Source: an uncultured Mycoplasmatota bacterium (lineage in GTDB: Bacteria > Bacillota_I > Bacilli_A > RF39 > UBA660). From it: DNA of 64,000 bases. Position 1 is the stretch's first letter. Every line of letters starts with the position of its first letter. The stretch spans positions 62,001 to 126,000 of the forward strand of contig URFW01000004.1 of the NCBI GenBank assembly GCA_900547225.1, written 5' to 3'. Below, piece after piece: positions 44,748 to 54,054 of this stretch. The translations under genes were made by a program, and so were the position numbers. Under the pieces are notes generated by a model, which made no database searches, was not told where the DNA came from, and worked only from the letters and a program-made list of their open reading frames with translations.

Positions 44748-45833
44748 ATGAGAGTAATTATATCAGCAGGTGGTACTGGAGGACACATATATCCGGCGCT
44801 TGCAATTGCAAATAAAATAAGAGAAAGAAATAAAGATGCTGAAATATTATACATAGGTACTAAAAACAGAATGGAAAAAGATATAGTACCTAAGGCAGGA
44901 TTTAAATTTGTCGGGTTAAGTGTAGAAGGTTTAAGAAGAAGTTTAAGCCCGCGTAATATAAAAAGTGCATTCTTATTTATAAATGCTACGTTTAAATGTA
45001 AGAAAATAATAAAGAAATTTAAACCAGACGTTGTAATAGGAGTTGGAGGATACGTTTCAGCACCTGTTATTTATGCAGCTCATAAACTTGGTGTTAAATG
45101 CTGTATTCACGAGCAAAACTCATCTTTTGGAATAACTAATAAATTTGCTAGTAAATACGCTGATAAAGTTTTTGTGTCATTTAAAAGTCTAGAAGAAAAA
45201 ATGAATGATAAAAAGTTTATATATACAGGAAATCCTTGTAGTGAAAATGCTATATCATCTAAAGAGGCAGATAAAAAAGAATTTGGCTTATCAGATAACA
45301 AAAAACTTGTTTTAATAGTTATGGGATCTCTTGGTTCAAAGACGATTAATGATAAAATGAAGGGCATGTTAACTCTTTTTAATAATAAAGATTATGAAGT
45401 TATGTTTGTAACTGGTAAAAACTATTTTGATGAGTATAAGAAAAATAAGTATACAAAAAACATAAAATTAGTTCCTTATATTGATGGTATGACATCTCTT
45501 TTAAAGAAAACTGATTGTCTAGTTTCAAGAGCGGGAGCATCTACTTTAGCAGAAATATCAGCACTTAACGTACCATCAATTTTAATACCTAGTCCTTATG
45601 TTACTGAAAATCATCAATATAAAAATGCTATGGACTTAGTTAATTCTAATGCTGCTCTTATCTTAGAGGAAAAAGACTTAGAAGGTGATACCCTTTTAAG
45701 AATGGTAGAAAAAGTTCTTAATGATAAAGTTTATACTAATAACATAAAAAGAAATTTAAAATCGTTTGAAGTTAAAAACAGTGCATCATTAATATATGAT
45801 GAAGTAGTAAAGTTAGTTGGTGATAAAAAATGA
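44748..45833 (+). CDS. murG: UDP-GlcNAc:lipid I N-acetylglucosaminyltransferase
   Basis: MurG converts lipid I to lipid II at the inner face of the membrane. The GT28 fold shows GGTGGHIYPALAIA at the N-terminus, GVGGYVSAPVIYAA, HEQNSSFG, and the donor site SRAGASTLAEISA with PSPYVTENHQ. 361 residues from the ATG chosen by the TAGGTGA site; an in-frame GTG nine bases upstream is less likely. TATAAT at 44724-44729 may form its own promoter. It overlaps murB by 4 bp. Confidence 0.97.
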   Translation: MRVIISAGGTGGHIYPALAIANKIRERNKDAEILYIGTKNRMEKDIVPKAGFKFVGLSVEGLRRSLSPRNIKSAFLFINATFKCKKIIKKFKPDVVIGVGGYVSAPVIYAAHKLGVKCCIHEQNSSFGITNKFASKYADKVFVSFKSLEEKMNDKKFIYTGNPCSENAISSKEADKKEFGLSDNKKLVLIVMGSLGSKTINDKMKGMLTLFNNKDYEVMFVTGKNYFDEYKKNKYTKNIKLVPYIDGMTSLLKKTDCLVSRAGASTLAEISALNVPSILIPSPYVTENHQYKNAMDLVNSNAALILEEKDLEGDTLLRMVEKVLNDKVYTNNIKRNLKSFEVKNSASLIYDEVVKLVGDKK

Positions 45834-46735
45834 AAGATTTAATTACGTTTATAAAGAAAAATAGCATTGGCTCATATAAAGAAGACGTTAAATTAGAGAA
45901 AAATACCACATATAAAGTGGGTGGGGTAGCAAGTCTTTTTGTGTATCCTAAAAACACTGATAAATTAATTATTCTTTTAGATAAATTAAATAAAGAAGGA
46001 ATAAAACACAAAGTATTAGGTTTTGGCTCTAACGTTATCTTTAGTGATAAAAGATATGATGGCGTTATAATAAAACTAGATAATTTTAATGACGTTAAAA
46101 TAAAAGATACTACCGTAGTTGCGGGTGCTGGCGTAAGTCTTGTAAAACTATCTTATAAAGTACAAAAAGAAGGACTTACTGGCCTTGAGTTTGCATCAGG
46201 TATACCAGGAAGCGTAGGTGGTGCAGTATTTATGAATGCTGGAGCCTATAAATCAGACATGGGATACATAGTGTCAGAAATAAAAGTTTTAACACCAGAA
46301 CTTAAGGTTAAAACATTATATAATAAAGATTTAAATTACAAATATAGATCATCATTCTTACAACAAAATCCAAACTACATATGTTTAGAAGCTACGCTTG
46401 TTTTAAGGCATGGAGATAAAAAGGAAATTAAAGATTTGATGGAAAGAAGAAGACAAAAAAGACTACTTACTCAGCCTCTTTCTTTTCCGTCAGCAGGCTC
46501 AGTATTTAGAAATCCAGAAGGAGATTTTGCAGGAAGATTAGTTGAAGATTGTGGTCTTAAAGGTTTTTCTATTGGAGGCGCTATGGTAAGTGATAAACAC
46601 GCTAATTTTATAGTAAATAAAAAAGATGCAACAGCATCAGACGTTAGAAACTTAATATATTACGTACATGATAAAGTAAAAGATGAAACAGGTGTAGATT
46701 TAAAAATAGAACAAGAATTTGTAAACTGGGAGTAA
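45830..46735 (+). CDS. murB: UDP-N-acetylenolpyruvoylglucosamine reductase
   Basis: MurB reduces UDP-GlcNAc-enolpyruvate to UDP-MurNAc with NADPH and FAD. FAD-binding and catalytic signatures: YKVGGVASLFVYPKN, GFGSNVIFSD, FASGIPGSVGGAVFMNAGAY, LNYKYRSSFL, and PSAGSVFRNPEGDFAGRLVEDCGLKG. 301 residues, type II MurB length. The ATG overlaps the murG stop (ATGA), so translation is coupled. divIB follows 3 bp later. Confidence 0.97.
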   Translation: MKDLITFIKKNSIGSYKEDVKLEKNTTYKVGGVASLFVYPKNTDKLIILLDKLNKEGIKHKVLGFGSNVIFSDKRYDGVIIKLDNFNDVKIKDTTVVAGAGVSLVKLSYKVQKEGLTGLEFASGIPGSVGGAVFMNAGAYKSDMGYIVSEIKVLTPELKVKTLYNKDLNYKYRSSFLQQNPNYICLEATLVLRHGDKKEIKDLMERRRQKRLLTQPLSFPSAGSVFRNPEGDFAGRLVEDCGLKGFSIGGAMVSDKHANFIVNKKDATASDVRNLIYYVHDKVKDETGVDLKIEQEFVNWE

Positions 46736-46738
46736 ATT

Positions 46739-47410
46739 ATGAAAAAGACGAAGAAGAAAAAAAGAAGGTTAAGAGTTGGTAGATTAATTTTATTGCTTTT
46801 AATTATTGGAGCAATTTCTTTTTCGTGCTATAAATTTATAGATGTTCCAATAAGAAGTATAGAAGTTACTGGAAACGAGATATTATCTGATTCTGAAATA
46901 ATAAAGGCAGCATCTTTAGATAATGATCCATCATTTTTTAGTGTTATAAGCATGCTTGTTAAAAATAAATTAAAGGAAAATCCATATATAAAAGATGCTA
47001 AGGTATCAAAGGGATTCTTATCCATTAAAATAAAAGTAAAAGAAAAGAAAGTTTTGTACATAAAAAAAGATACTGGTGAAAAGGTTATGATAGATTCGGT
47101 AAGCAAAGATGAAAAGGAAGTGTGTGCACCATTTTTAACAAACGAAGTTCCAGCTAAAAAACAATCTAGATTTCTTAAGGCAATGAATAAGTTAAATAAA
47201 AGTATTATTTGTCAGATGTCTGAAATAAAATATGATCCTAATGATATAGATAGTGATAGATATTATGTTTATATGAATGATGGTAATAGTGTTTATTTAA
47301 CGGTTAATAAGTTTAACAAATTAAATAAATATAACACAATACTTGAAAACATAGGAAAACAAAACGGAACGTTATACTTAGATTACGGAGATTACTTCGA
47401 GGTAAAGTAG
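46739..47410 (+). CDS. divIB: Cell division protein DivIB/FtsQ
   Basis: 223 residues: a short very basic cytoplasmic start (KKTKKKKRRLR), one transmembrane helix at about 15-36, and an outside POTRA domain beginning IRSIEVTGNEILSDSEIIKAA and ending near KGFLSIKIKVKEKK. This is the DivIB/FtsQ layout; the protein bridges FtsL/DivIC and the septal PBP. It directly follows murB as in Bacillus. Confidence 0.92.
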   Translation: MKKTKKKKRRLRVGRLILLLLIIGAISFSCYKFIDVPIRSIEVTGNEILSDSEIIKAASLDNDPSFFSVISMLVKNKLKENPYIKDAKVSKGFLSIKIKVKEKKVLYIKKDTGEKVMIDSVSKDEKEVCAPFLTNEVPAKKQSRFLKAMNKLNKSIICQMSEIKYDPNDIDSDRYYVYMNDGNSVYLTVNKFNKLNKYNTILENIGKQNGTLYLDYGDYFEVK

Positions 47411-47422
47411 TCTTCTTTTCTT
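47389..47422 (+). terminator. Terminator of the murG-murB-divIB operon
   Basis: AGATTACTT/AAGTAGTCT (one G-U pair) overlaps the end of divIB and precedes a T-rich run. Confidence 0.65.
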
Positions 47423-47472
47423 TACATAGAAAAAATTGTGTGATAATATTTAATTATGATAAGGAGTATATG

Positions 47473-48639
47473 ATGAAGGAAAAGTCTAATAATAAAACAT
47501 TAATAGTAGTTATAATTCTAATTATTTTATTTATTATGATTATATATTTATTTTCACTTTATAATAATAATTCTAATGCTAAAAAGGGCGTTACAAAAAA
47601 AACTTCTGAATTAAAAAAACAAGATGATTGGTATGTCCCAAGTGGTGAGGCATCTAAAATAGAAATATATAAAAGTGATGCTAATAACTACCCGGTATTT
47701 ATTAAAGATGATAAAGATACGTCTTATAAAACAAATACTTTATACAAGATGATGGAAACTTATAGATGTGATGTTTCATCTTGTAAAACGTATGGATATA
47801 ATGATTATAAAAATGAAGTTATAATAAAAGACGATGGATACCTTATATATAATTACGAAACTAACAGGGCATTAAAACTTGATATGCCAGATGCAGAATA
47901 TAACACGATAGATTTTATGTCATACGAAAATAAAGATTATGGTCTTTCAGTATCAAACATAAACGGAATGTACGCCTTTTATTCTTTAAAAAGCAATTCT
48001 TTTAAGACTGATTTTAAGTATACTAACATATTTGCATCAAACTCATCTTCTTTAATTGATAACTGTTTTATTGCCGCAAAAGAAAGCGAAGGAAAAACTT
48101 ACGTAGTAAACTATAACACCGGTAAAGAAATAAAAGAAAGCGAAGCTTATTTAGGTTCGTTTGGTAATGGAAAAGAAATATATTATTTTGAAGATTATGG
48201 TGATATTGAAAGAAATGCCATAATTTATGATAAAGATTTTAATAAGGTATTAGATGGTTCGTATGATTTGTTTTCATCTACTAAATCTGGTAATTTAGTT
48301 GTTAGAAATAATGATGAATCATTTAGCATTTATACAAAAGAAGGAAAGCTTGTTAAAAAAAGTAAGAACTATAAAAAAGTTTTACTCATCTTAAATGATT
48401 ATGTAATTATAAAAGATACGGATGACTATTTAAAAATAGTTAATACTGACGGAAGCTTACTAGCTAAATATGCTAAATTACAAGATAATTCATATTTAGA
48501 TATGTCTTTAAGTGGATTTTACAAGTCAGGTGAAACTTTGATATACCTATTCGTAAATAAAGATGATGGTATAATAAGATATTCATATAATATTAAAACT
48601 AAAGAAACTAAGACAAAAGAGTATTCATCTATTAATTAA
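47473..48639 (+). CDS. Membrane-anchored protein, unknown, in the division cluster
   Basis: 388 residues: a short Lys/Asn-rich start, one transmembrane helix (about 9-30), then a long exposed region. The repeated pattern of short strands with aromatic and 'YDKDFNKVLDGSYDLF'-like motifs suggests a beta-propeller-like fold built from weak repeats. I recognise no family. AAGGAG selects the second of two adjacent ATG codons. It lies between divIB and ftsA, so a role at the septum or envelope is possible but unproven. Confidence 0.6.
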   Translation: MKEKSNNKTLIVVIILIILFIMIIYLFSLYNNNSNAKKGVTKKTSELKKQDDWYVPSGEASKIEIYKSDANNYPVFIKDDKDTSYKTNTLYKMMETYRCDVSSCKTYGYNDYKNEVIIKDDGYLIYNYETNRALKLDMPDAEYNTIDFMSYENKDYGLSVSNINGMYAFYSLKSNSFKTDFKYTNIFASNSSSLIDNCFIAAKESEGKTYVVNYNTGKEIKESEAYLGSFGNGKEIYYFEDYGDIERNAIIYDKDFNKVLDGSYDLFSSTKSGNLVVRNNDESFSIYTKEGKLVKKSKNYKKVLLILNDYVIIKDTDDYLKIVNTDGSLLAKYAKLQDNSYLDMSLSGFYKSGETLIYLFVNKDDGIIRYSYNIKTKETKTKEYSSIN

Positions 48640-48676
48640 AAGGATTATTATACTTAAGTAATTCTTTTAATTTTGA
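48637..48676 (+). terminator. Terminator before ftsA
   Basis: TAAAAGGATTA/TAATTCTTTTA form an 11-bp stem with one G-U pair, followed by T-rich sequence. Confidence 0.7.
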
Positions 48677-48745
48677 CTTTTAAAAAGTTAGTTTATATAG
48701 TATAATACTTTTATATGGTAGAGTTTAAAAGGGAGTATGAAGCCT

Positions 48746-49996
48746 ATGAAAAAGATATACACATGTATTGATATTGGAACTGATACAATAAGAATATTAG
48801 TTAGTGAATATTATGGTAAGAAATTTAGAACTCTTGCGGTATCATCAGTTAGATCTAAGGGAATAAAAAGGGGCGTTATAGTAGATGAATCACTTGTTTT
48901 AGAAAGACTTAAACTAGCACTAGATGATATTTCATCAAGAATTAATATACCTATTAAAAAAGCTGTTATAACAATACCAGCTTATAATGCAGAATGTACG
49001 CTAGTACATGGTAACGTACCAATTGTAAATGAAGAAAAAATGGTTACCGAAAAAGATATATTAAGAGTTCAAAATTCAGTTGTTAATGACATACTACCTA
49101 ACATGGAATTAGTTTCCGTAACTCCTATTGACTTTACTATTTATGAAAATGGTTCAGAAATAGAAACGTTAAAAGATCCTAAAAACAAGATTTGCGATAG
49201 GCTTGGAATAAGGGCGATGATGGTTTGTGTTCCCAAGACTTCCGTTGTATCTTTTGCTAAAGTAGTAGAAAAATCAGGTGTAGAGGTAGTTGACCTTGTT
49301 TTATCTCCGATTGCAGACTTTGAAGAAGTTAAAACGGAAGAATTAGAAAGCGGTATGACAGCAATTATAAACATAGGAAAAACGATTACTACTGTATCTA
49401 TGTTTAACAAGGGAATAATTACCAATACTTCGGTTTTAAAAATAGGAAGTAAAATAATAGATGATGATATATCATACATTTATTACACTACTAAAAAAGC
49501 TGCTAGAAAAGCAAAGGAAAACTTTGGTATAGCACATCCAAGATATGCAAATAAAAACGAGACTTATGAGGTTAGAGACGTTAATGGAAAATTAGTTAGG
49601 ATTAACCAGTATGAACTTTCAAAGGTTATTAATAAACGTTTGGTAGAAATACTAAATGTTGCTAAAAATGAATTAAAGGTATTAACAAATAAGCAAATTC
49701 GTTATATAATGGTATTAGGTGGTATAACAGATATGCCAGGATTAAACTTTGTTTTGGAAGATGTTTTTGGAAATAATGCCAAAACTTACACGATAAATAC
49801 CTTAGGAATTAGAAAAGCAAGGTTTATTACTATATCAGGTGCAATTAAGCACTTCGTTAAAAAGATAAAATTAAGGGGAAAAGAATATTCAATGTTTAGT
49901 AGTTATGATGAGGATGGCTTAGTTCACAGTAAGACTAGAATAGGAAGAAGCGATTCGATATTTGGAAGGTTTTTCAGCTACTTTTTTGACAATTAA
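48746..49996 (+). CDS. ftsA: Cell division protein FtsA
   Basis: FtsA is an actin-like ATPase that ties FtsZ to the membrane. CIDIGTDTIRILVSE is the phosphate-1 motif; VRSKGIKRGVIVDE and AVITIPAYNAE follow; the 1C domain and the second phosphate site (INIGKTITTVSMF) and the adenosine motif (VLGGITDMPG) are present. The C-terminal amphipathic helix (SIFGRFFSYFF) is the membrane anchor. 416 residues; GGGAG supports the second ATG. ftsZ starts 12 bp later. Confidence 0.95.
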   Translation: MKKIYTCIDIGTDTIRILVSEYYGKKFRTLAVSSVRSKGIKRGVIVDESLVLERLKLALDDISSRINIPIKKAVITIPAYNAECTLVHGNVPIVNEEKMVTEKDILRVQNSVVNDILPNMELVSVTPIDFTIYENGSEIETLKDPKNKICDRLGIRAMMVCVPKTSVVSFAKVVEKSGVEVVDLVLSPIADFEEVKTEELESGMTAIINIGKTITTVSMFNKGIITNTSVLKIGSKIIDDDISYIYYTTKKAARKAKENFGIAHPRYANKNETYEVRDVNGKLVRINQYELSKVINKRLVEILNVAKNELKVLTNKQIRYIMVLGGITDMPGLNFVLEDVFGNNAKTYTINTLGIRKARFITISGAIKHFVKKIKLRGKEYSMFSSYDEDGLVHSKTRIGRSDSIFGRFFSYFFDN

Positions 49997-50008
49997 GGAG
50001 GAAATAAG

Positions 50009-51097
50009 ATGTTTGGTTTACCAGTAGATCAATTAGCAAAAATTAAAGTTATCGGTGTCGGTGGTGGCGGCGGTAACGCAGTTAATAGAATGATAGAATG
50101 CGGTGTTAGAGGAGTAGAATTCATAGTTGCTAACACTGACTTACAAGTATTAAATTGTTCAAAGGCAGAAACTAAGATTCAAATTGGATCAAAGATTTCA
50201 GCAGGACTTGGAGCAGGTGGAAGACCTGAGGTTGGAAGAGAAGCTGCCGTTGAATCTAAAAAAGAAATAGAAGAGGCTTTAAAAGGCGCTGACATGGTGT
50301 TCGTAACATGCGGAATGGGTGGCGGAACTGGTACTGGTGCAGCTCCTGTTATTGCTGAAATAGCTCAAGGACTTGGAGCTTTAACAGTTGCAATAGTAAC
50401 TAAACCATTTAGCTTTGAAGGTAAAAGAAGAATGGCACAAGCTATTGAAGGCCTTTCAGAATTAAAAGCTAACGTAGATACTTTAATCGTTATTCCAAAT
50501 GATAGATTAAGAGAAATAATAGATAAATCAACACCAATGGTTGAGGCTTTCCATGAAGTTGATAACGTATTACATAGAGGTGTTCAATCAATATCTGACT
50601 TAATCGCTGTAACAGGTTTAATCAACCTAGACTTTGCAGACGTTAAGGCCGTAATGGAAAAAAGTGGTAACGCACTTATCGGAATTGGTATGGGTACAGG
50701 TGAAAATAGAGCAGTTGAAGCAGCTCGTCAAGCAGTATCTAGTCCTCTTCTTGAAACAGATATTTCAGGAGCAACCGATGCAATTATCAATATTACAGGT
50801 GGCGCTAACCTAACTTTATTTGAAGCTGAAGATGCAGCAGAAGTTGTAAGATCAACATCAAATAATGATATCAACACAATCTTTGGTGCGGTAATTAATG
50901 AAAACTTAAATGACGAAGTAATCGTAACTGTTATTGCAACAGGATTTGAAAAAGGAGAACAAAAAGCAAAAGAAGAAGCAGCTAAACAAGCTCCTGTTCA
51001 AACTCCAAACATGCAGCAGAGAGTAAGTAACATCATTCAAGATGATGATGACGATGATGACATTCCAAATTTCTTAAAAAATAGAAGAAGTTTCTAA
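50009..51097 (+). CDS. ftsZ: Cell division protein FtsZ
   Basis: FtsZ is the tubulin-like GTPase that forms the Z ring. KVIGVGGGGGNAVNRMI and the GTP signature GGGTGTGAAPVIAEIA are intact, with the T7 loop residues NLDFADVKAVM. The C-terminal tail ends DDDDDDDIPNFLKNRRSF, the conserved peptide that binds FtsA and other partners. 362 residues. A perfect AAGGAGGAAATAAG ribosome site precedes the ATG. Two terminators separate it from spoIIGA. Confidence 0.98.
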   Translation: MFGLPVDQLAKIKVIGVGGGGGNAVNRMIECGVRGVEFIVANTDLQVLNCSKAETKIQIGSKISAGLGAGGRPEVGREAAVESKKEIEEALKGADMVFVTCGMGGGTGTGAAPVIAEIAQGLGALTVAIVTKPFSFEGKRRMAQAIEGLSELKANVDTLIVIPNDRLREIIDKSTPMVEAFHEVDNVLHRGVQSISDLIAVTGLINLDFADVKAVMEKSGNALIGIGMGTGENRAVEAARQAVSSPLLETDISGATDAIINITGGANLTLFEAEDAAEVVRSTSNNDINTIFGAVINENLNDEVIVTVIATGFEKGEQKAKEEAAKQAPVQTPNMQQRVSNIIQDDDDDDDIPNFLKNRRSF

Positions 51098-51127
51098 AGA
51101 GTGCTTTTAGTTAGCATTCTTTTTTTA
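51098..51127 (+). terminator. Terminator of ftsAZ
   Basis: AGAGTGCT/AGCATTCT (one G-U pair) plus seven T residues, right after the ftsZ stop. Confidence 0.8.
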
Positions 51128-51142
51128 TTTATAAACATAATT

Positions 51143-51168
51143 AGACACTTTAATTAGTGTCTTTTTTG
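51143..51168 (+). terminator. Second hairpin between ftsZ and spoIIGA
   Basis: AGACACT/AGTGTCT with a 6-nt loop and six T residues, only 16 bp after the first terminator and 25 bp before the spoIIGA start. Confidence 0.75.
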
Positions 51169-51174
51169 TATACT
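51169..51174 (+). promoter_or_regulatory. Possible -10 element of spoIIGA
   Basis: TATACT lies between the second terminator and the ribosome site, giving an unusually short leader. No good -35 box is seen at 17 bp, as expected for a promoter needing an activator; Bacillus spoIIG depends on Spo0A. No clear Spo0A box was found. Confidence 0.3.
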
Positions 51175-51192
51175 TAAAGTGTGGTGATACAA

Positions 51193-51981
51193 ATGAAGAT
51201 ATACGTAGATTTAGTCTTGTTTTTAAACTTCTTTTTTGATTTTTTGCTGCTTCTTGCAACATCCCTTATTTTAAGAAGAAACGTTAAGATAAAAAGGATA
51301 CTTTTAGGAGCATTAATAGGTTCTCTAAGCATATTTTTACTATTTGTTAGTATCAATTCTTTTACGTTGTTTTTAATAAAAATACTTATTTCTATTTTAA
51401 TGACTTTAATTTGCTTTGGTTATAAAACAATAAAATATACTTTAAAAAACATATCATATCTTTATTTACTTAGCATAGTATTAGGCGGTGCTTTATATTT
51501 TATAAATTCATCATTTTCATATAAAAATTATGGCTTTATTTTCTTTAATAATGGATTTAGTATTAACATCATCATAATCATATTACTTACCCCTGTAATA
51601 ATTTTTTTATACGTTAAAAAAGTGCGTGAGGAAAAAGAAAGGTTATCTAAGTATTATTCTGTTTCCATTACGTTTTTAAATAACAAAACAAAGACATTTA
51701 CTGCGTTTTTGGATACTGGAAATAACTTATATGATCCATATAAGAAAAGACCAGTTATATTAATTAGTAAAAGCGCACTTTCTGGGTACAATCCTAGATG
51801 TATATTAGTACCATGTCTTACCGTTAATAAAGAAAGCTTAATAAAATGTTTTAAAATAAAGAAATTAATCGTAAATGGTAATTTAATAGAAGATGAGTGC
51901 TTAATTGGTATAAGTGACAATAATTTTAATTTTGATGATGTAGACTTATTACTGCATAATAAAATTGTAAAGGAGAGATAA
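51193..51981 (+). CDS. spoIIGA: Sigma-E processing peptidase SpoIIGA
   Basis: SpoIIGA is the membrane aspartic protease that activates pro-sigma-E in the mother cell after a signal from the forespore. About five transmembrane helices span the first ~155 residues (YVDLVLFLNFFFDFLLLLAT at the start, a family signature). The C-terminal domain has the catalytic AFLDTGNNLYDPYKKRPVI, with the D-T-G motif. GTGGTGAT precedes the ATG. The sigE gene starts 3 bp after its stop codon, so they are coupled. Confidence 0.95.
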   Translation: MKIYVDLVLFLNFFFDFLLLLATSLILRRNVKIKRILLGALIGSLSIFLLFVSINSFTLFLIKILISILMTLICFGYKTIKYTLKNISYLYLLSIVLGGALYFINSSFSYKNYGFIFFNNGFSINIIIIILLTPVIIFLYVKKVREEKERLSKYYSVSITFLNNKTKTFTAFLDTGNNLYDPYKKRPVILISKSALSGYNPRCILVPCLTVNKESLIKCFKIKKLIVNGNLIEDECLIGISDNNFNFDDVDLLLHNKIVKER

Positions 51982-51984
51982 ATT

Positions 51985-52674
51985 ATGAAGAAATTATTAT
52001 GTTTATTAAAGAACTTATTTAAAAAAGTAGGACAGGTATTTTTTGTTGGTGCGAAAGATGTACTTCCAGAGCCTCTTTCTAAGGAAGAAGAATTAAAGTA
52101 TCTAAAAGAAATGGAAGAAGGAAGTGTGGATGCTAAAAACAAACTTATAGAACATAACTTAAGATTAGTCGTTTATTTATCTAAAAAGTATGAAAATACT
52201 AAAATAGACTTAGAAGACTTAGTAAGTATTGGAACCATAGGATTAATAAAGGGAATAAATACTTATAAGATAGGAAAAAACATAAAACTTGCAACTTATG
52301 CATCAAGGTGTATTGATAATGAGATATTAATGTACCTAAGAAAAAATAAAAAAAGAAACGCTGATGTTTCGCTTGAAGAGTCACTATCTTTTGACGCTGA
52401 AGGAAATGAACTTCATTTAGAAGATATTTTAGGAACTGATCCTGATTTAGTAACTAAAGAACTTGAGGATAATGATCTTAAAATGACTCTTCTAAAGGAA
52501 ATAGAAAAACTTCCATCTAGGGATAAAGAGATTATGAAATTAAGATATGGTCTTTTTGGCTCCAAAGAAATAACTCAAAAAGAACTTGCAGAAAAACTTA
52601 ATATATCGCAAAGTTATATATCAAGAATAGAAAAAAAGGTTATAAAGAAAATAAAGGAAACTATAAAAATTTAA
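51985..52674 (+). CDS. sigE: Sporulation sigma factor SigE
   Basis: The mother-cell early sigma factor. The first ~28 residues (LLCLLKNLFKKVGQVFFVGAKDVLPEPL) are an amphipathic pro-sequence like that removed by SpoIIGA. Region 2 reads HNLRLVVYLSKKYENTKIDLEDLVSIGTIGLIKGINTY and LATYASRCIDNEILMYLRKN; region 4 ends TQKELAEKLNISQSYISRIEKKVIKKI. 229 residues, close to Bacillus SigE. Its usual neighbour sigG is missing here. cotJ and ylbD genes in the window are of the kind expected in its regulon. Confidence 0.96.
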   Translation: MKKLLCLLKNLFKKVGQVFFVGAKDVLPEPLSKEEELKYLKEMEEGSVDAKNKLIEHNLRLVVYLSKKYENTKIDLEDLVSIGTIGLIKGINTYKIGKNIKLATYASRCIDNEILMYLRKNKKRNADVSLEESLSFDAEGNELHLEDILGTDPDLVTKELEDNDLKMTLLKEIEKLPSRDKEIMKLRYGLFGSKEITQKELAEKLNISQSYISRIEKKVIKKIKETIKI

Positions 52675-52732
52675 CTTTGTTCTTGTTAAAGATATAAATA
52701 AATGGTATTATTTATAATAGAGGTGATGATTG

Positions 52733-53389
52733 GTGAAATCATTTAATACTTCTTTAAAAAAGGATAATGAGGGTATAGTATTCATGGATTTTCCAGGAGT
52801 AGTTAAACCTACTAAAGAAAAGAAGAATAAACATGTGTTTCTAATAGCACTTATTATTATTTTAGTATGTATGTTATATGTTTTATCGGCGATGTTAAAT
52901 GAAAAATACTTATATGGAAATAGTAATTATGTGTTTAATGTAGCAAATAAATTTGATGGAGACGTTGCGGTTATAAATAAAAAAGACAGAAAAAAATTAT
53001 TTAGAAAGATTGGATTTGAGGATGTATCTTCTAGATATGAGGTTAGAAATAGTCATGTAATGGAAATTACGGAAGGCTCTCATTTTCTAAAAGATTGCGA
53101 TGGTCTTGAAGACTTAATAAAGGTTTATTATGATAAAAATAACAAAGTTAATTATATAGATCTTACGCTTGTTTATAAGAAAAATAATTTTAAATCAACA
53201 CTTGTAGTTGCAGATGTAAATTCTATATTAAAAAACTTTATTAGCGTTTCAACGTATAAAAGTTACATAGAAAAAGCTTTAAAAGATGGAAAGTATATGA
53301 TTAATGAAACCAAAAGTAACATAAGATTATCTTATTTATTAACCAATGAATACGATGATTATTATTCTTTAAATATAATTGTAGAATAG
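52733..53389 (+). CDS. Single-pass membrane protein, unknown
   Basis: 218 residues: a soluble N-terminus of ~30 residues, one transmembrane helix (about 32-52), and an exposed C-terminal domain of mixed strands and helices ending VTNEYDDYYSLNIIVE-like. It matches nothing I recognise. AGGTGAT with better spacing supports the GTG over the TTG one codon earlier. Its position just after sigE, and before ylbD, hints at sporulation but is not proof. A terminator follows. Confidence 0.6.
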   Translation: MKSFNTSLKKDNEGIVFMDFPGVVKPTKEKKNKHVFLIALIIILVCMLYVLSAMLNEKYLYGNSNYVFNVANKFDGDVAVINKKDRKKLFRKIGFEDVSSRYEVRNSHVMEITEGSHFLKDCDGLEDLIKVYYDKNNKVNYIDLTLVYKKNNFKSTLVVADVNSILKNFISVSTYKSYIEKALKDGKYMINETKSNIRLSYLLTNEYDDYYSLNIIVE

Positions 53390-53412
53390 GCCATTATATA
53401 TGGTCTTTTTTC
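53387..53412 (+). terminator. Terminator after the membrane protein
   Basis: GGCCAT/ATGGTC with an AT loop and six T residues, overlapping the stop codon. Confidence 0.7.
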
Positions 53413-53469
53413 TTTTTATTTGAGTATAAAAATGTCATATTATTGCATAAACTATATTAGGTGATTATC

Positions 53470-53829
53470 TTGAAAGAAGAATTTAAAGCATTTGTAAGAA
53501 CAAAACCAGAATTAGTAAGTTATGTATCTAGTGGTGAAATGACTTGGCAAAAGTTTTATGAAATATGGAATCTGTATGGAAATGATGAAAAAGTATGGGA
53601 AAAATACAAAGAAAAAAACATAAATGAAAGTAAAAAAACTAGTGATTCCTTTAGTTTTTCTTCATTAATGGATTCGGTAAAGAAAATAGATATGAATTCT
53701 GTTCAAAAAGGTATTAATAGCATGCAAAAAGCAATAGAACTTTTACAAGGATTAACTATAGGTAAGGCACCAAGTAATGCTGCAAGCACATATCAGCCAA
53801 GACAAGTATTTAAGAAGTTTGAGGATTAA
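53470..53829 (+). CDS. ylbD: YlbD-like spore coat protein
   Basis: 119 residues. EEFKAFVRTKPELVSYVSSGEMTWQKFYEIWNLYGND is the family start, in which 'TWQxFYExxxLYGxD' is diagnostic. The middle is a helical region and the C-terminus a short tail. Bacillus YlbD is a coat-associated protein of unknown mechanism. It starts with TTG after AGGTGATT and overlaps the next gene by 1 base. The order ylbD-ylbE-ylbF-rsmD matches Bacillus. Confidence 0.87.
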   Translation: MKEEFKAFVRTKPELVSYVSSGEMTWQKFYEIWNLYGNDEKVWEKYKEKNINESKKTSDSFSFSSLMDSVKKIDMNSVQKGINSMQKAIELLQGLTIGKAPSNAASTYQPRQVFKKFED

Positions 53830-54050
53830 TGGATACTAAAATAAAAATAATGATAGACTCTAATCCTGATTATAAAAGATACCTAAGAACTAATTCATAT
53901 TGGTATAAAACTTTAAATAGAAATCCTTTAATGATAGATAATTTCATAAGAGAGGTAAAAGAAAAGTACAAATTAAGGACAACTGATAAAATAAATGATA
54001 TAATGGATAAAGTGGATATGATTAGTAAGTTTATTAATGTGTTGAGGTGA
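53829..54050 (+). CDS. ylbE: YlbE-like protein
   Basis: 73 residues of the YlbE family: KIKIMIDSNPDYKRYLRTNSYWYKTLNRNP is characteristic ('PxYxxFLRxxPxWYRxLxRNP'). Function is unknown. Its ATG shares a base with the ylbD stop, so expression is coupled. It ends with TGA. Confidence 0.87.
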   Translation: MDTKIKIMIDSNPDYKRYLRTNSYWYKTLNRNPLMIDNFIREVKEKYKLRTTDKINDIMDKVDMISKFINVLR

Positions 54051-54054
54051 TAAT

